NCBI GenBank assembly: GCA_947359465.1 | Contig: OX375878.1 | Location: forward strand, 90,742,377-90,806,376 | Length of the DNA: 64,000 bases | Direction of reading: 5' to 3' | Source: Metellina segmentata | Lineage: Eukaryota; Arthropoda; Arachnida; Araneae; Tetragnathidae | In this document: positions 31,181-44,350 of the stretch, in pieces | Numbering within the stretch: the stretch's first letter is position 1 | Layout of the letters: the number at the start of each line of letters is the position of its first letter | Notes under the pieces: model-generated | The model's database searches: none | Told to the model about the DNA's origin: nothing | What the model saw: the letters and a program-made list of their open reading frames with translations, nothing else | Made by a program: the position numbers and the translations under genes

Positions 31181-31800
31181 CTGTATGGTACTTGATTTCG
31201 TCATAAGTAGAAAATCGGCGATGTTGCCGAATATATAGTTATGAGAGCAATATTTGTCGCAATACTAACCAAATCTTGATGTATGAGGAATCTTTTATTA
31301 GAATATAACTGTCCAGATCTTGATTATGTCATAATAAGTACATTGTTAATATCTTGAAGTCCAATTATATCGTCAATAGCAGTATTCTTCAGACCTTGAT
31401 TGACGAGATATATCGTACAAATCACCTGTAATATTAATTTATTTCCATCATTTAACCCTTATTTATTTTCAAATGATCCATACTTAAAAAATCTAGGGAT
31501 TCCCTTTCCATCAAAAAGGACTTTCTTATTTTTCTCCACTTCACACTTGCCAATTATGTACCCTTATCTAGGATACGTATTTCTTTTTAAGTCACAAATA
31601 AGAAAACTATAGTTTTTCTTGGTTGTTGTGTCGACTAGATTTTTCGAGTTAAGTCAAAACTGACCAGATCTTGATTTCATCATCATAAAAGTATTATCAG
31701 AATATTGTCGACAAGATATCACGTCATTAGCAAAATTTTTCATATCTGGATGGACGTAATATTTTGTCGAAACCACTTTGAGGGTAGTGCCCAAAATGTT
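31181..31800. repeat. Decayed palindrome-family units
   Basis: Repeated traces of the spacer (ACTGACCAGATCTTGAT near 31655) and of the core (GACGAGATATATCGT at 31402, GACAAGATATCACGTCATTAG near 31710, CGTAATATTTTGTCGAAACCA near 31754). The last resembles the opening of the 1990-2872 monomers. Confidence 0.6.
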
Positions 31801-33419
31801 ATTTTTAATTATTAAAGTTCATTTAAAATTAAATTCAAAATGCCGACACAAATCACCAAGTACACACACTTACATTATACATTAAATCTATCTCACACTA
31901 TTCCTGTTATAAAAATATATATATAAAACGTGAATATTGTAAAATGAAACAAGAAAAATGAAATCAAGACAGCTGCATAAGAATTGCTTTTTTCCATTAA
32001 CATAAGTTAGGAAAATAATTCATTTTATTAACTTCTTGCATAGCAAATAAACCAACTCCATAATTTATAAACACATTTTAATTTTATCAAAATTACTATG
32101 AAATTAGTTGCTATTTGTTATTACCTTAACAATTAAATTGCAACAGAATTTATGACTTCATATTTATATGATGCCTCAATAAGTTAAGTACGAAATTACA
32201 GATTTCAGGCCACATTGAACATTCTCAGCCAAAATGAGAGATTAGATACAATCTATTAGTATTTAAGCATCAGGTCAAGTTAATATACCGGCTCTAGTAG
32301 TTACAAAGTAATTACTACAGGTTTGTGATTTATAATGCATTCTCTGATATTATATTAGATGCATTATGTGATGTGAATATTAGTTTAAGATCATATCTCC
32401 TATGACATTCAGTAATTTTGGATACAAACGGTTTTTAATATTTAATGCAAGCATTAATTTACATAAATGAAGATTGAATAACATTATTTGTGGAGGCCAG
32501 GGAAACATACAAATGCACGGAATATAAAATAAATATCCAAGAATATATATACTTAAATATCCGTGTAACTGAAGTAACTATTTAAAATATTATGGAAAGG
32601 GTAATTTTATTGCGAGAACATTTGTTTGTAAGGAACGATCAAAGTATGAATGTTATGTTACCTTCATTTTGAGGTCATTACTTAACTATAGACCATAAAG
32701 CATTAGATTACGATAAACGTTCTCAGTTAGCAAATAATTTTGATTATCTATATATGTTGGATCTTAATTTAGAAGACTTGCAAAATAGGTGTTCAATATT
32801 TGTCTAAATTAAGTGTCATAATTTATTTCGATCCGTTTGTTACTTTTTTTTTGTCTAATTATATTTTGTTAAATATGATAACTTAGTGAATGATTTGTAA
32901 CTTATTGACAATAATAAAATCGTCGGCTTATAGAGCAGCAAAGAATAATTATCAAATGTTTATTTTGTATGATGACCTAACTGCATTATCTTATTGTAAT
33001 AGGTTTAAGAGCACAGTTTACAACAAAGCTTTACAGCACTAGCAAAATGCTTATCACCAAAAAATTTTATTTAACCTAAATACTACTAGGTCAATTTATA
33101 AATAACAGCACAATAAAATATGTTTGTCCGTTTAACAAATTAATATTTAAAGCCTACAATAATGCATATTTTAAGATTCATCTTAAGGAATGTTCTTTGC
33201 TAAAAAAATATTAGAAATATGTCTACTTTTTGTGAGAGATTTATAAACATTTCATATTAAAATACGTAAGCATAAAACGGTAAAAAATGTTCAAAAGGAT
33301 TTGTTCAATACTAATTTTGAAGAAATCAACTGGATGAAATAAATGTTATGAACGAAATTAAATTGATCTTAGCACTTCTCGAACAATGTATATTTATGCG
33401 GAATATTTAAAATCCCAAA
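31801..33419. other. AT-rich stretch, nothing recognised
   Basis: About 1.6 kb of AT-rich sequence with no frame, repeat or element that I recognise. Confidence 0.45.
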
Positions 33420-33877
33420 TAAGGCCCGGTGCACACATCCGGATTTTCAACATGCGGCTCCGCTGCGGCACCGAAGCCCAACTATGCACACATAACCGTG
33501 AAATGACGCAAGTACTCAGTTCGCGCCATTTACGATAAATATTCTATCGAAGAAAACGTGTTTATTTCGCTTACTTGGTGTAAAAAAGTGCATTTTGAAA
33601 CGAAATAGACGTTACTGGATGCAACCATTTAGTAATTATAATTTATGTTCCATTTATTTATGAAAACAAAGTACTTCAGACCGGAGAATCTTATGCAGCG
33701 ACCTGCGGCGCCGTGGGGAACTGGGGTACAAATTGCACGCAAGTTGGACGTGCGTCGCCGCAGCGGCACCGGAGGCATGTGTGCACTACTCCATTGGATC
33801 TAATGTATCTCAGACCGTACTTGCTTTGCGGCAGCGGCGCCGCACGTTGAAAAACTGGATGTGTGCACCGGGCCTAA
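33420..33877. mobile_element. PIF/Harbinger-type MITE
   Basis: The element at 33423-33874 (452 bp) begins GGCCCGGTGCACACATCC and ends with the inverse, GGATGTGTGCACCGGGCC. The terminal inverted repeat continues, with a few mismatches, for about 45 bp through TTTTCAAC.TGCGGC and GCTGC. It is flanked by TAA at 33420-33422 and 33875-33877, the 3-bp duplication expected for PIF/Harbinger. It is GC-rich at both ends and has no coding capacity. Confidence 0.88.
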
Positions 33878-33949
33878 ATGAACTAGGTTCTTTCAATAGG
33901 TCACTTTAATATTTTTTTAACTATTTTTAATTAATAGAAACATTTTCAT

Positions 33950-34180
33950 TATTAAAGTGGTTTCGATGAAATATCTCCTCCGTTAAGATCTGACCAATCT
34001 CGTATATTTCGAGATATCTTTTCATCAGGTATGTTGATTGAATTCTGAATGATGATAATATTTTTTTTGGTGATGTTGAAATTAAGATAGAGTCATGATT
34101 TTTCTAATGACGAGCTATCTCGTCTATCAAAATATGCTCTGTTTTGCTAATGACGTGATACCTTATCAAGAAAACGACCA
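33950..34180. repeat. Decayed palindrome-family units
   Basis: Contains TTTCGATGAAATATCTCCTC, TAATGACGAGCTATCTCGTC (core with one change, about 34108-34127) and GACGTGATACCTTATC. These are diverged relatives of the GACGAGATATCTCGTC units. Confidence 0.55.
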
Positions 34181-35911
34181 ATACAATTAAAGAGTAGTAT
34201 CCACAATTAGACGAAGCAAAATATAATGTAATCAATAAGTTGTTTTTGATAGCTGTAAATTAAAAGCATAGAGAAATTACATGCATCAACTATAAAATGT
34301 CAGTTTATAAACTATGTTAACAAGCCTTAATAAGTCTTTTGTTTTAAAAAAAACAAAAACCGTAATCATATAAGCATAGGCTAAGGTAAATTTTATGAAC
34401 ATATGAATAAAATTATCTATTATCTGCTTAGGATGATTTCAATGGACTTTGAGAATTCTGACAGATCAAATATATAGATACTGGAATATTCAATTAATTC
34501 TTGTGATATTGGGTTAGAAAATTATAAAAATTCCATCGAAATCCAAACTTATTTTGTAATATAAAGATCGTTTGCCTAATTAACATACGGAACACTCATC
34601 ATTTAATTAATATTTACATATTGTTAACAAGAACTCTTGGAAATCCTCTATGTTCTGAAATGATGTACAAGTGCTTTAAGAAAATTTCTATTTTTAAACT
34701 TACTGAAGGAAATAATACAATATGTAGACTTCTGTGGAAATGATTTAAAGTCAGTTCAATTATCCTCGGTGAAAAGTACCGCAGTATTCTCTGAATTGTT
34801 TACCTTATGTCGGTAAGAAAGTATGCAAATATTTGAAAAAATTCATCATTTTAATATTGGGTGTAAATCATTTAGATGAGTGTAAATGAGATTATAAAAA
34901 CTTCTCATCAATACATTTTAATTTAAAGTTCTAAAGTTTGACAATTACAATATAAACATCTGAAGCAGAGAAAAACCACAGTTTTGAAATAAAATAAACT
35001 GTAAATATTATTGACTCTGTTAAATATTTAATTAAAATCTATTAAAATATTAAGAATCTTTGTAAAATTGATGTATTAAGGATGTTAAAATATACACATA
35101 AATTTTAATATGAACATTGAATCGTATCTTTAGCAATTAGCTCAGTAATGTTTGCTTTACTTTTTGATAATTTAAAGATTACGTCGTTCACAACTTCAAG
35201 TCTATTTTGTATCAATACATACTAAAATCTTCTATTTATCTTTGGTTTAAAAAAATTTAATTTCAGAACATAGAAGTATCGGAGAAAAAAGTGGAATGTT
35301 TAATTTACCCAAGAGTTATGGTTTGAATCGTGAAATATTGCATGCGTTTCACAAACCCCTGGGGTTCACGAAAATCATGTTGGTAAACACTGGTTTCTAC
35401 ACATTATAATCTTTAGCGTGAATTCATCAAGTTAAATCAGGTAATTAGATAGAATGCATAAGACATATTGGTTACTTTTTTCCAGGTTTGATACTTCGCT
35501 TAGTATGTGTTTGTTGCTGTTTGGAATTAATGGTAAAAACGTTGCGAATGGAATCAGTTAAAACCACATAAGAAAATTTCTATCGTAGGTAAACACCTAT
35601 TAATACAATCACACAATGGTAAATAAGAATACTGCATCTCCTGTATTTCATCTCCTTTACATAGGCGATTCATTGTGAAGCGTTTCTCCATTCCATTCTA
35701 CTCTAGCCATAGTAACTTTTTACTGCCATCGACGTGGCAATTTTTTTATCCCACCTGAGTTTACAGTATACAGATTCAATTGCTGAAGGCCAAGGTGGAA
35801 TCCAAACGCAAGACGGAAGTAAAGTGGTAAAACAGCATACATTAGTACAACGGATACAAGGTTTAAATAAGAATGAAGAAAGAAGAGGGAGTGAACTTGT
35901 GATATAAAGAT
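34181..35911. other. AT-rich stretch, nothing coding recognised
   Basis: Unique AT-rich sequence. Near 35350-35365 is AAACCCCTGGGGTT, a small palindrome. No gene or element was recognised. Confidence 0.4.
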
Positions 35912-35952
35912 ACGAGGTAATGCAAATATATATAATATTTGCATTACCTCGT
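35912..35952. repeat. Perfect hairpin, 18-bp arms
   Basis: ACGAGGTAATGCAAATAT (35912-35929) is followed after 5 nt by its exact reverse complement (35935-35952). A third partial copy, GTTACCTCG, follows. It may be a cruciform-prone inverted duplication. It is shorter than a typical microRNA precursor. Confidence 0.8.
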
Positions 35953-38640
35953 TACCTCGATAAGAGAACAAGGTAATTTAATGAGCTATATATCCACGTT
36001 TAGTTGTCATTAAGAGATGAATCAAGATCCTAACTAGTAACTAGGTAAGTTTTTAAAACAGAACAATAGTCCCTTTCACAAAAGTAAGGAACAATTAACT
36101 TTATAATGTAACGTTAGAATTTTTAAATCAATCCAAAATATGCAGTTCTTATATGTATTACAAGCACTGGAATCAATTTTCCGACACACTCCTTATATCC
36201 AAAACACACGATGGAAAAATGTCAAAACATACTTTTTCCGGATGATACATTTACCCTTTGCCTGAAGCAGCTGTTGTTTTCTCTGTGTATAGAATATCAT
36301 CGCAAAGAAAAGACTTTTACAGAAATGCTCCCCTGTTCTGTTTACTAAAAATTCGTTCTCCTTTACGTTTTTAATAACAATGAATTATACATTTTATGTA
36401 TCGCTTCATTGAGAATTCAATTACCATGGCTTAAATTCTAGCAAATTGTTTTTTTTTCGTATATTTGCGGATACAATTAAATTGGGGTTTCAAATACCTG
36501 CCAGAAAAGTCTTTTACATAAGCTTTAGATTTCACTTTAATTGATTACACTGTAAGCAATGTTTTAAAAGTTGTGGCAATTAAATAAGCGGAACCCTTTA
36601 TTACATCATCTGTCCCCTGCACTCACTAAATTATTATAAATTAACCCTAAATGTGTCATTAAGACAGGAACGTCCGTGGGTGTAATTTCGGCACCAGAGT
36701 TCGTTTGTCGATGCTTCCCTTTCGCAATTTTGAAAGGATTGTGACAATTTATTTTGACTTTCGATCCTAGTACTTCATAAGAGAATGCCAATTTTTTGTG
36801 TAACATTTTCAAGAAAATTATGTTCTAAATTTACAGGGAATTCTGCAATGATATCGGTTTAATACCAAGAAAATTACCTGGTTAAAAGAAATTTATTTCA
36901 GCACAAAGACCGTAGAGTACCAAACTAAGCATATTTTAAACCGTAATTCATCTCCAGCGAATCGCTAAGAATTTTGCATAGTTACAATTCTTATCCTTTC
37001 TCCTTTTGAAATTCTCTAAGCTTGCTCTATGCAGATTTAATAACTTTAACTTGAGGTTTGCTTATGGCAATTTTGTGGTCAAGCCAATAACTTTATCGGC
37101 AACTAATAATTTAAACTCAATTTTGTCCTCATCCGATCGTTTCATATTTTGAAGTCAATATTTAAGTAAATTATTTCTATATGCTATGCCTTTAAAGGCT
37201 AACATTGTTAACTCCATCTGCTACAAAGTTACGCGTCTTTTCCTAAATTTATTGAATAGTTTATCCATTACATCTATGTATAAAGATAATGCTTTAGCAG
37301 AATACTTAAATATTTTCTGATCAAACTTAAAAGGGATGTTTGGAACACAAAATGAACCTTATTTTCCTTAAGGGTATAAGTCTGCAAGCCCCAATTGAAT
37401 TTTAGAATGTACACACTACACACCGGGTGTACATATGGTTACGAATGTATGTGAGTAGGTTTTTAACTGATCCAAATTTTATAGTTTAACATTAGTTTTT
37501 TACAGCATTCCTTAAAATGCTCTGGTTTTGCACTACATCTGATGAGAACTTTAAATGATTTATTGCACATCTCTGGGGATACCATACAATACCACATCGG
37601 TCCATGCGTTGGCACAGCTTGTCTTACTAAGGAAGGACCTTATGCAATAAAATTCCAAATTTCACTTTATTCGTTTCCATTAGCTACGCTTTATACTAGA
37701 TGCGTGATGTCAGACATCTCAGAATTCATGAAATTGTATATAAAGTGCCTAAAGTAGCGATGGCACAAACAGACCAACCATCGCATGATTGAACAGCGTC
37801 CTCTATCAAATCCAGGTGAGGTTTGTTGGTATACATCTTTATGTGTTTAAGATTTAATTTTGTTCTCCTACCTTCACGAAAAGCTAGTGAGCTACAAACC
37901 TAAATATAGCTCAAAGTTTCGTAAAAAACATAATTTTCATAATATTCTGGATGATGATGCGATATACATATTACTTTCTCAAGCCATTCAATATTGGATG
38001 TATATCATACCTTATTTTTTAAAATACAACTCATGCTTCTTTCCCTTGTCGTGCTAAATTTCAGCTTTGGTTCTTTGGTTCTTTGTACTAATTGTCAAGC
38101 CTATTTGTAACACATTCTTCTGACCAACGTCCAAATCTATGAAACGTATCAAGAATGAAGGACATTGAGGCGTTGGAGAATGATCTGGGTTATCATATCA
38201 AGTTGCTCCCACACCTCATTGTCAATTACTTCCATATATATAGACTCGTATGTCTATTACTAACCCGGTGGAATATGAAGAATGACGTCTAGGCTGTGCT
38301 TAGGTACCTGTGAATGTTATCAATTTTCTTTTACGGCTGTCAGTATATATAATCTGAAATGTATTACGTATGAAGTTTTGTATGACTTATTTCTGTTGTA
38401 AACAGACGTTTCATTGTGAATTTATTTCCGGGATCTTTAGTTTAGGTTTAGCTGCAGAATATCTCACGGTAATTTAAAATGTAATTATCACAGTTAGAGT
38501 TTAAAATGTTTAGGTTGTTACTATATGTTTCTAAGTTATTTTCACACTTTAAAATTAATACAAAATGTTACGCTTTTTGGATATTCAGAGGTTGTTCGGA
38601 CATTTTTGAGCGATTTTAACGGACTGAAGATCCATTTTTT
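35953..38640. other. Unique sequence, partly less AT-rich
   Basis: No gene recognised. Two stretches, about 36600-36830 and 37540-37820, are less AT-rich. They contain homeodomain-type cores (AAATTATTATAAATTAACC near 36627; TTATGCAATAAAATTCC near 37640). They could be regulatory, but frames there are at most 71 codons. Confidence 0.25.
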
Positions 38641-38644
38641 ACAT

Positions 38645-38785
38645 GCACTTTTAATAACCAATATGATAATAATTTTAATAACCAATATGATAATAATTTT
38701 AATAACCAATATGATAATAATTTTAATAACCAATATGATAATAATTTTAATAACCAATATGATAATAATTTTAATAACCAATATA
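38645..38785. repeat. 24-bp minisatellite, about 6 copies
   Basis: Tandem copies of TTTTAATAACCAATATGATAATAA. Both strands stay open because the period is a multiple of three, giving meaningless repeated peptides. Confidence 0.92.
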
Positions 38786-38890
38786 TGATAACCTTTATTC
38801 TTAAAAAGGATAAACCTTATTCTTAAAAAATGATAAACCTTATTCTTAAAAATGATAACCCTTATTCTTAAAAATTATAACACTTATTTT
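38786..38890. repeat. About 22-bp tandem repeat, 4-5 copies
   Basis: Copies of GATAAACCTTATTCTTAAAAA with small length differences directly follow the 24-bp minisatellite. Confidence 0.85.
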
Positions 38891-38924
38891 TAACTTTCTT
38901 TCGTCGGCTTAATTTTGATGATAA

Positions 38925-39480
38925 TAATGACTTTTGTAGTATTGAGACAGAGGTATTTTGTCCCGTTCTTGTTCCACTGTTTTCCAAAGTTTTGGAATGG
39001 TTTTTGGTTGACGTTTCAATAATGCTCTTTTTAAAAGTTCAAAAGCACGAAAGTAAATGGTTGAGACATCTGGAGATTTAGCAGGAATTCACTTGATACT
39101 AGTTTCTTGTCCCCTTTTATTCAAGAATTTAACAGTGGATTTTGATTTTTGGCTGCTAGCTTTATCCTGATGCAGCTCTACTGATTGTTGGTACTGTGGG
39201 TGAAGATATGGTAATTCCTTTTTAAAATCTTGGGAATAAAATATAATACGTGGTCTTAATAGTATGTGGGAGATGATTTTTACATTTTTTTCTACTCTTT
39301 ATTTTTAATTTTCCATTATATGCAAAAAAGGCAACGACCATAAAGCCCTTTGAGAAAGTTTATTTAGATTCTTTGAACCACACGTTCGCGTTTCATAATA
39401 TTTTTGTATCATCTTTTATAATAATATTTTTTTTATTGAAATCATTTAAATAAACCCACGCTTCGTCAATTTACAACATT
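38925..39480 (-). pseudogene. Tc1/mariner-type transposase pseudogene
   Basis: Read on the minus strand, the region shows the ordered motifs of a Tc1/mariner transposase. DEAW is encoded at 39456-39467 (first catalytic D), a segment SKG... follows, then HQDKA with QDKA at 39158-39169 (second catalytic D), PAKSPDVS and KRALLKR. The last segment is LWKTVEQE.DKIP. It is broken by several in-frame stops, including a TGA at 39089-39091 just before PAKSPDVS, and by frame changes upstream of the second D. The residue where the third acid is expected after SPDVS reads as Y. An intact protein would be about 340 residues. No terminal repeats were identified. Confidence 0.78.
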
Positions 39481-40649
39481 TCCCCATTTTATCAAGATAA
39501 ATAATTCTTATACAGAATTCTGCAGCGAGTTCTGCCTTCTACAAAATGTCATGGAAATAGACGATGAAAGCATTTTTAAGATTCAAATCATTGTTAAATA
39601 TTTTATTTATAGTTGAAACATTAAACATTTTAATGTCTTTGCAATAAAGATTTGACCTGTTGGATTATATTTTTAAAATAAATATTTTACCTTACAGATA
39701 TTCTTAGAAATTATTTTCATTTTCGGATACTTATTTTGAAGTATTTTTCCACGTTTACGTTTATTTAGCTTTTTTATTTATGTATTGAAAAGCAATGAAT
39801 GATGTTTTTGAATAATTAAATAAGCATAGGTCTCTTTGAAAAGAGCGGAAACATAGGCTTTAATCCATTGATTATTTAAAATCGCAATTTAGAAAGAAAC
39901 AAAACTATGAGTTAGCCAGACGATAAGTTATACTTTACCTATTTAACTGCTGCGAAAATAACATTCTTTCGTAGTATACGATTCATTTTACAGCTCATCA
40001 AAATCATGCAAAAAAATGTCCGAACAGCCTCTGTATTTTAGAGACATTTTCGTAAGGAAATGTGAAATTTTGTTAGCCAAACAATAACTTATGTTGTTTG
40101 TGTTTGTTTTCAGATATTAGATATATTCATTAAAAGAAGTTTCCCAAATTTAGTTTGCTTGAAACCTAACTACCGATATCTTGAGTGTGACTTCGGCTCT
40201 AACTGCCATATTTGATTCTAATATATTTAAAAGTTATTTGAGTCCTCTATGATAATTTCAAGCAGGTATTTCGTCCATCAAGATTTGATATGTAAGGATC
40301 CTACCAATTTTTCTAATTACAAAAAATCTCATCACCAAGGTATTGCTGATTATAAGACTAAGATATGGTGGATTTTCTTTTAATGACGAGATATTTCGGT
40401 TAATTGGTAATTGTTACTTTGATAGTTTTCATTTGCAAATGTTTGAGTCATTGCCAATTTCTGTCCTTAAATGACCAATTACTCCTCAATGAGAAAAGTT
40501 TGAAAAAATTAAATTGTTTTCGTAAGTATAAGTATGTTAAACCACGATAAGGATTAGAAAAACTGTACATTTTATTGCTTTAGTGTTTATTCTCACAAAT
40601 ACAGATTTTATTTAAAACAAGCTACATAAATTTATTTCGTCGGAAAGCT
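39481..40649. other. AT-rich stretch with two palindrome-family traces
   Basis: Mostly unrecognised AT-rich sequence. At 40260-40400 there are decayed GACGAGATATCTCGTC relatives (AGGTATTTCGTCCATCAAG, TAATGACGAGATATTTCGG). Confidence 0.4.
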
Positions 40650-41110
40650 AATTACATCTCCGGAGTCAAAACCCTCAGCACTGGTGTGACCGTGGCGCTA
40701 AAGGCATCATGAATATTATTTTTATCCGCTTTGGAAGTCTGGCAAAGCCTTTGTGTCACAAGTGAAAAGAAGGAATGGATCTGAACTTCTCAGATAGGCG
40801 AGAAATGAATGGAGCACAATGTCGGACACTCTATTCACTATTTAATCTTCGAAAGAAGTGAATCTTCTTTTCCTGAAATCCCCGGCTAAGACTGAATTGT
40901 TGCGGAAACTTCGGACCAGCTAAAGAACCAAACTAAAATGTTACTGTCGCGAATTCGCTGCTGCACTTTTTTCTTTTGAAAAAGAATTTTTTTTTCTCTT
41001 TCTGGAGCACGATGCTTTTCGGTTTTTCTGGAAAGAGTCGCAATAACTAGGGAGTTTACCTATGCCGATAAGTGTGGCTGTGGCTTATAACTATTAGCCT
41101 TATCGGAGTT
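40650..41110. other. Unique, less AT-rich block; possible regulatory sequence
   Basis: Non-repetitive, with stretches such as GTGACCGTGGCGCTAAAGGC near 40686. No frame of useful length is open. A candidate conserved non-coding block. Confidence 0.25.
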
Positions 41111-41318
41111 TATTACCTTTCGATTTAGTTAGTTTTTTCTTCTTTAAATGTTGAGAATGAGAGAGTTTATGAAAAGTTTGAGATTGTGTTGTCTGGCAAT
41201 GCCCTATCATCTCAGCTTCTCTAAAGAATTTATTAATTAAAAGAAGTTAAAAGATTATAAATGGTTAAAAATAAAGAATTCAATAGTTTCAAAAAACCTT
41301 CAACACACAGTCTCCCAA

Positions 41319-41628
<310 letters not shown>

Positions 41629-41699
41629 GTGTGTGCGTTAATTATATTGCAATTTGTTTAGTTTGTGAAGGAATTAGGATATCAGATATTAATAATTAA

Positions 41700-42192
41700 G
41701 ACGACCTTCTCAGAATAAGGCATTTTTCATTTTGCTCTGCGGACTGTTATCTTCAAAATCTCGATTCGACACTTGTAGGTATGGGGAAGAAAATATCTTT
41801 AATTCTGTAATATGTCTTCCACTTTTTTCTGCAATTTTTCTTAATGTCACCCACCAACAGCCTGTAGGGATTCTATTACGATACTTCTCTCAAAATAACG
41901 GAGGAAATATTTCTAACCCTACTATCTACAATCAAAATCGAAAGCGAAGCAATGTTTAGAAGGAGAATTTCAGCAAATGAAATTTTGTTTTGCAATTTAT
42001 AGATTAATCTCTTGAAATACACGTTAATACGGTATTTTTTTTATCTGAAGAAACATTACAAATAAGTTATTGACAGTTCGAAATAACTATTCCACGTATC
42101 TGCAACTGTTTTTAATGTCTTCCACCAACACCGCCAGGGTTATACCACCAGATGTCCCTCAAAATATGACATTAAAAATATTCCTAACCCAC

Positions 42193-42240
<48 letters not shown>

Positions 42241-43440
42241 GCGGGTTATATATATATATATATATAATCTAAATATGAGAATATTGATACATTCAAACAA
42301 ATTTTGCATTTTTTATGATTATTTTCATCAAAAACACGATACGATAGTGCAATATATGGAGTAACAAGACTTATAAAAGAGAAAGCATTGCCAATACTAC
42401 ATATCTATTCCGTATATCTCTGCAGTTGTTTGAAATACCACCCAACAACACGCGCTCTCTGGATTATATCACCACACTTCTCTCAAGGTATCACTTAAAG
42501 AATATTTTTAACTTTCTCATCTGCAATCCAAATCAGAGATGAAGTATACTAATATATTTTAAAAGGAATGTTTCAGTAAAACAAACTGTCACTATTACTT
42601 GTACCATCCAACAACACGCGCTCTCTGGATTATATCACCACACTTCTCTCAAGTATCACTTAAAGAATATTTTTAACTTTCTCATCTGCAATCCAAATCA
42701 GAGATGAAGTATACTAATATATTTTAAAAGGAATGTTTCAGTAAAACCAAACTGTCACTATACTTGTACCATCCAACAACACGCGCTCTCTGGATTATAT
42801 CACCACACTTCTCTCAAGGTATCACTTAAAGAATATTTTTAACTTTCTCATCTACAATCCAAATCAGAGATGAAGTATACAAATATATTTCAAAAGGAAT
42901 GTTTCAGTAAAACAAACTGTCACTTTTACTTGTAAAACACTTTGCTTCTATGACACTCTGCGATTTCTTGCGTCTGTAAAGTGACATGACTTAAAGAAGT
43001 GGAAGTATAGCCAACTCCACAGCTCTTCCATATGCCTCTGTAATTGTTTTTTTGTTACCAAAAAAAATTTAGGGATTATACCCCCACACTTGCTTTGAGA
43101 TAAGACATTGACACGGTGAATAAAATTGATACAATTTTCAAAAGAATTTGGCGTCACGCTCTGAGGATAGTTATCTTCAAAAACACGAATCAAAATTTCT
43201 TTTTATTGAAGTTACATAGCACTTGGAAAAGAAATTACATGCAATACTACAAAGCTCTTCCATAATCTGGTTCAATGAATCTTAATACCACATCTAAACA
43301 GTCATCAATTGAAGTTAGATGACTCCTGGAAAAGAAATTTCATGCAATACTACATAGCTCTTCCCTATCTGTTCAATGGCTCTTAATGCCACATCCAAAC
43401 AGTCATCTAGGCATTACACCACCACCTCTCCCTCAAACTA
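41700..43440. repeat. Satellite array; 165-bp core monomers with diverged flanking units
   Basis: Three close copies begin CCAACAACACGCGCTCTCTG at 42442, 42608 and 42773 (period 165-166 bp). They contain ACTTCTCTCAAG, TCACTTAAAGAATATTTTTA and GGAATGTTTCAGTAAAAC. More diverged relatives lie at about 41740-41970, 42060-42190 and 42940-43440 (CACCCACCAACAGCC, ATTCTATTACGATACTTCTC, CACATCTAAACAGTCATC). As at 19.7-22.4 kb, a homogeneous core is flanked by decayed units. Confidence 0.8.
42190..42268. repeat. AT microsatellite within an inverted repeat
   Basis: ACCCACCC followed by about 44 bp of (AT)n, then GGGCGGGT and more (TA)n. The CCCACCC/GGGCGGG flanks could pair and close a long AT hairpin. 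Confidence 0.85.
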
Positions 43441-43444
43441 TGAC

Positions 43445-44110
43445 GTGAAGAATGTTTGTAAACTGCCCCTCTACAAGTCCATGCCCTCTCCCTATCTCCC
43501 GATGCTTAGCCAACGCCACCCCTCTACGTGCTTAATGGTCACGGGTCGCTATCACTTTACCTGTCTCCAGTCCCTCTCTCTTAGTTTATGTGACCCTGAT
43601 GTGACTAAGGCTTCTATGGAGAGTGGGAGGGCAAAAGCCTGGGTCTCTGGTAGCGGAGAGATAGCATTATGTAATTGCCCATAACCCCCCTTAACACAAC
43701 CCATCACGGTATGGGAGGGGGTACCAAGAGGTAGGGATGGCACGTGTGTGTTGGAATTGAGGGGGTCGTTATGCCCCCGAGCACTTGGGGGAGGTTCGGC
43801 AAGAAGAGGAACCGCTCTGTGGCAATAAGCGGTACGCACAATCAGATTTGAAGAGATTTTCAAAGCTATTTGTGAAGCAGGAACCTGGATAGCTCCAGTC
43901 TAGCTCTCTTCGTCCATGTACACAAAGGAGCTTCTTTTCTCGATGTTTACGCTTTGGAAGATCCTCACTGAAATGGTTTCTGGGCTCTAAAAAGCAGGAT
44001 GGGACTGGTTCTCTTAAGGCGTTTCCGTTTTGGAATGGTGCTTGAATACTGGTGAAAACTTTGCATGGGTGATAAGTACCTAGAATGTTCGCTTTATGCA
44101 GCATGGAAGG
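43445..44110. other. GC-richest unique block; possible regulatory sequence
   Basis: Near 43450-43830 the sequence is GC-rich and non-repetitive, with CpGs, a GCATTATGTAATTGCCC homeodomain-type site near 43665 and GGCACGTGTGT near 43739. Frames of about 100 codons are open on both strands over the same bases (43376-43684 +; 43552-43863 -). Overlapping open frames on both strands simply reflect few AT-rich stops. I do not call a gene. Confidence 0.3.
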
Positions 44111-44257
44111 AGATTTTCCCGTTTGGGGGAAGTGTATTTGAAGATACTGTCTTGCTTTTGCATAACAGGGGGATTCAAAATCGTATCTGCTGAATAAAAA
44201 TGTTTAAGAAAATCTTTGAAAAAAAATAATAGATTAGTTTTAATTATATGCTTATAG

Positions 44258-44350
44258 TGTGGTAGTTGAGTCAACGCCGTACTGGAGCACCACAACGGGG
44301 TATTATCTTACAATCTGGTATCAATCCCGAAACGAAGGATCAAAAACGTT
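44258..44350 (-). repeat. SINE 3' fragment, antisense
   Basis: The complement contains GATTGATACCAGATTG, ATACCCCGTTGTGGTGCTCC and AGTACGGCGTTGACTCAAC, corresponding to the SINE 3' end. The rest of the element is absent. Confidence 0.55.

Noticed and set aside
43376..43863. Two frames of about 100 codons on opposite strands
   Set aside because: They overlap each other in a GC-rich block where stops are rare; no known similarity for either.
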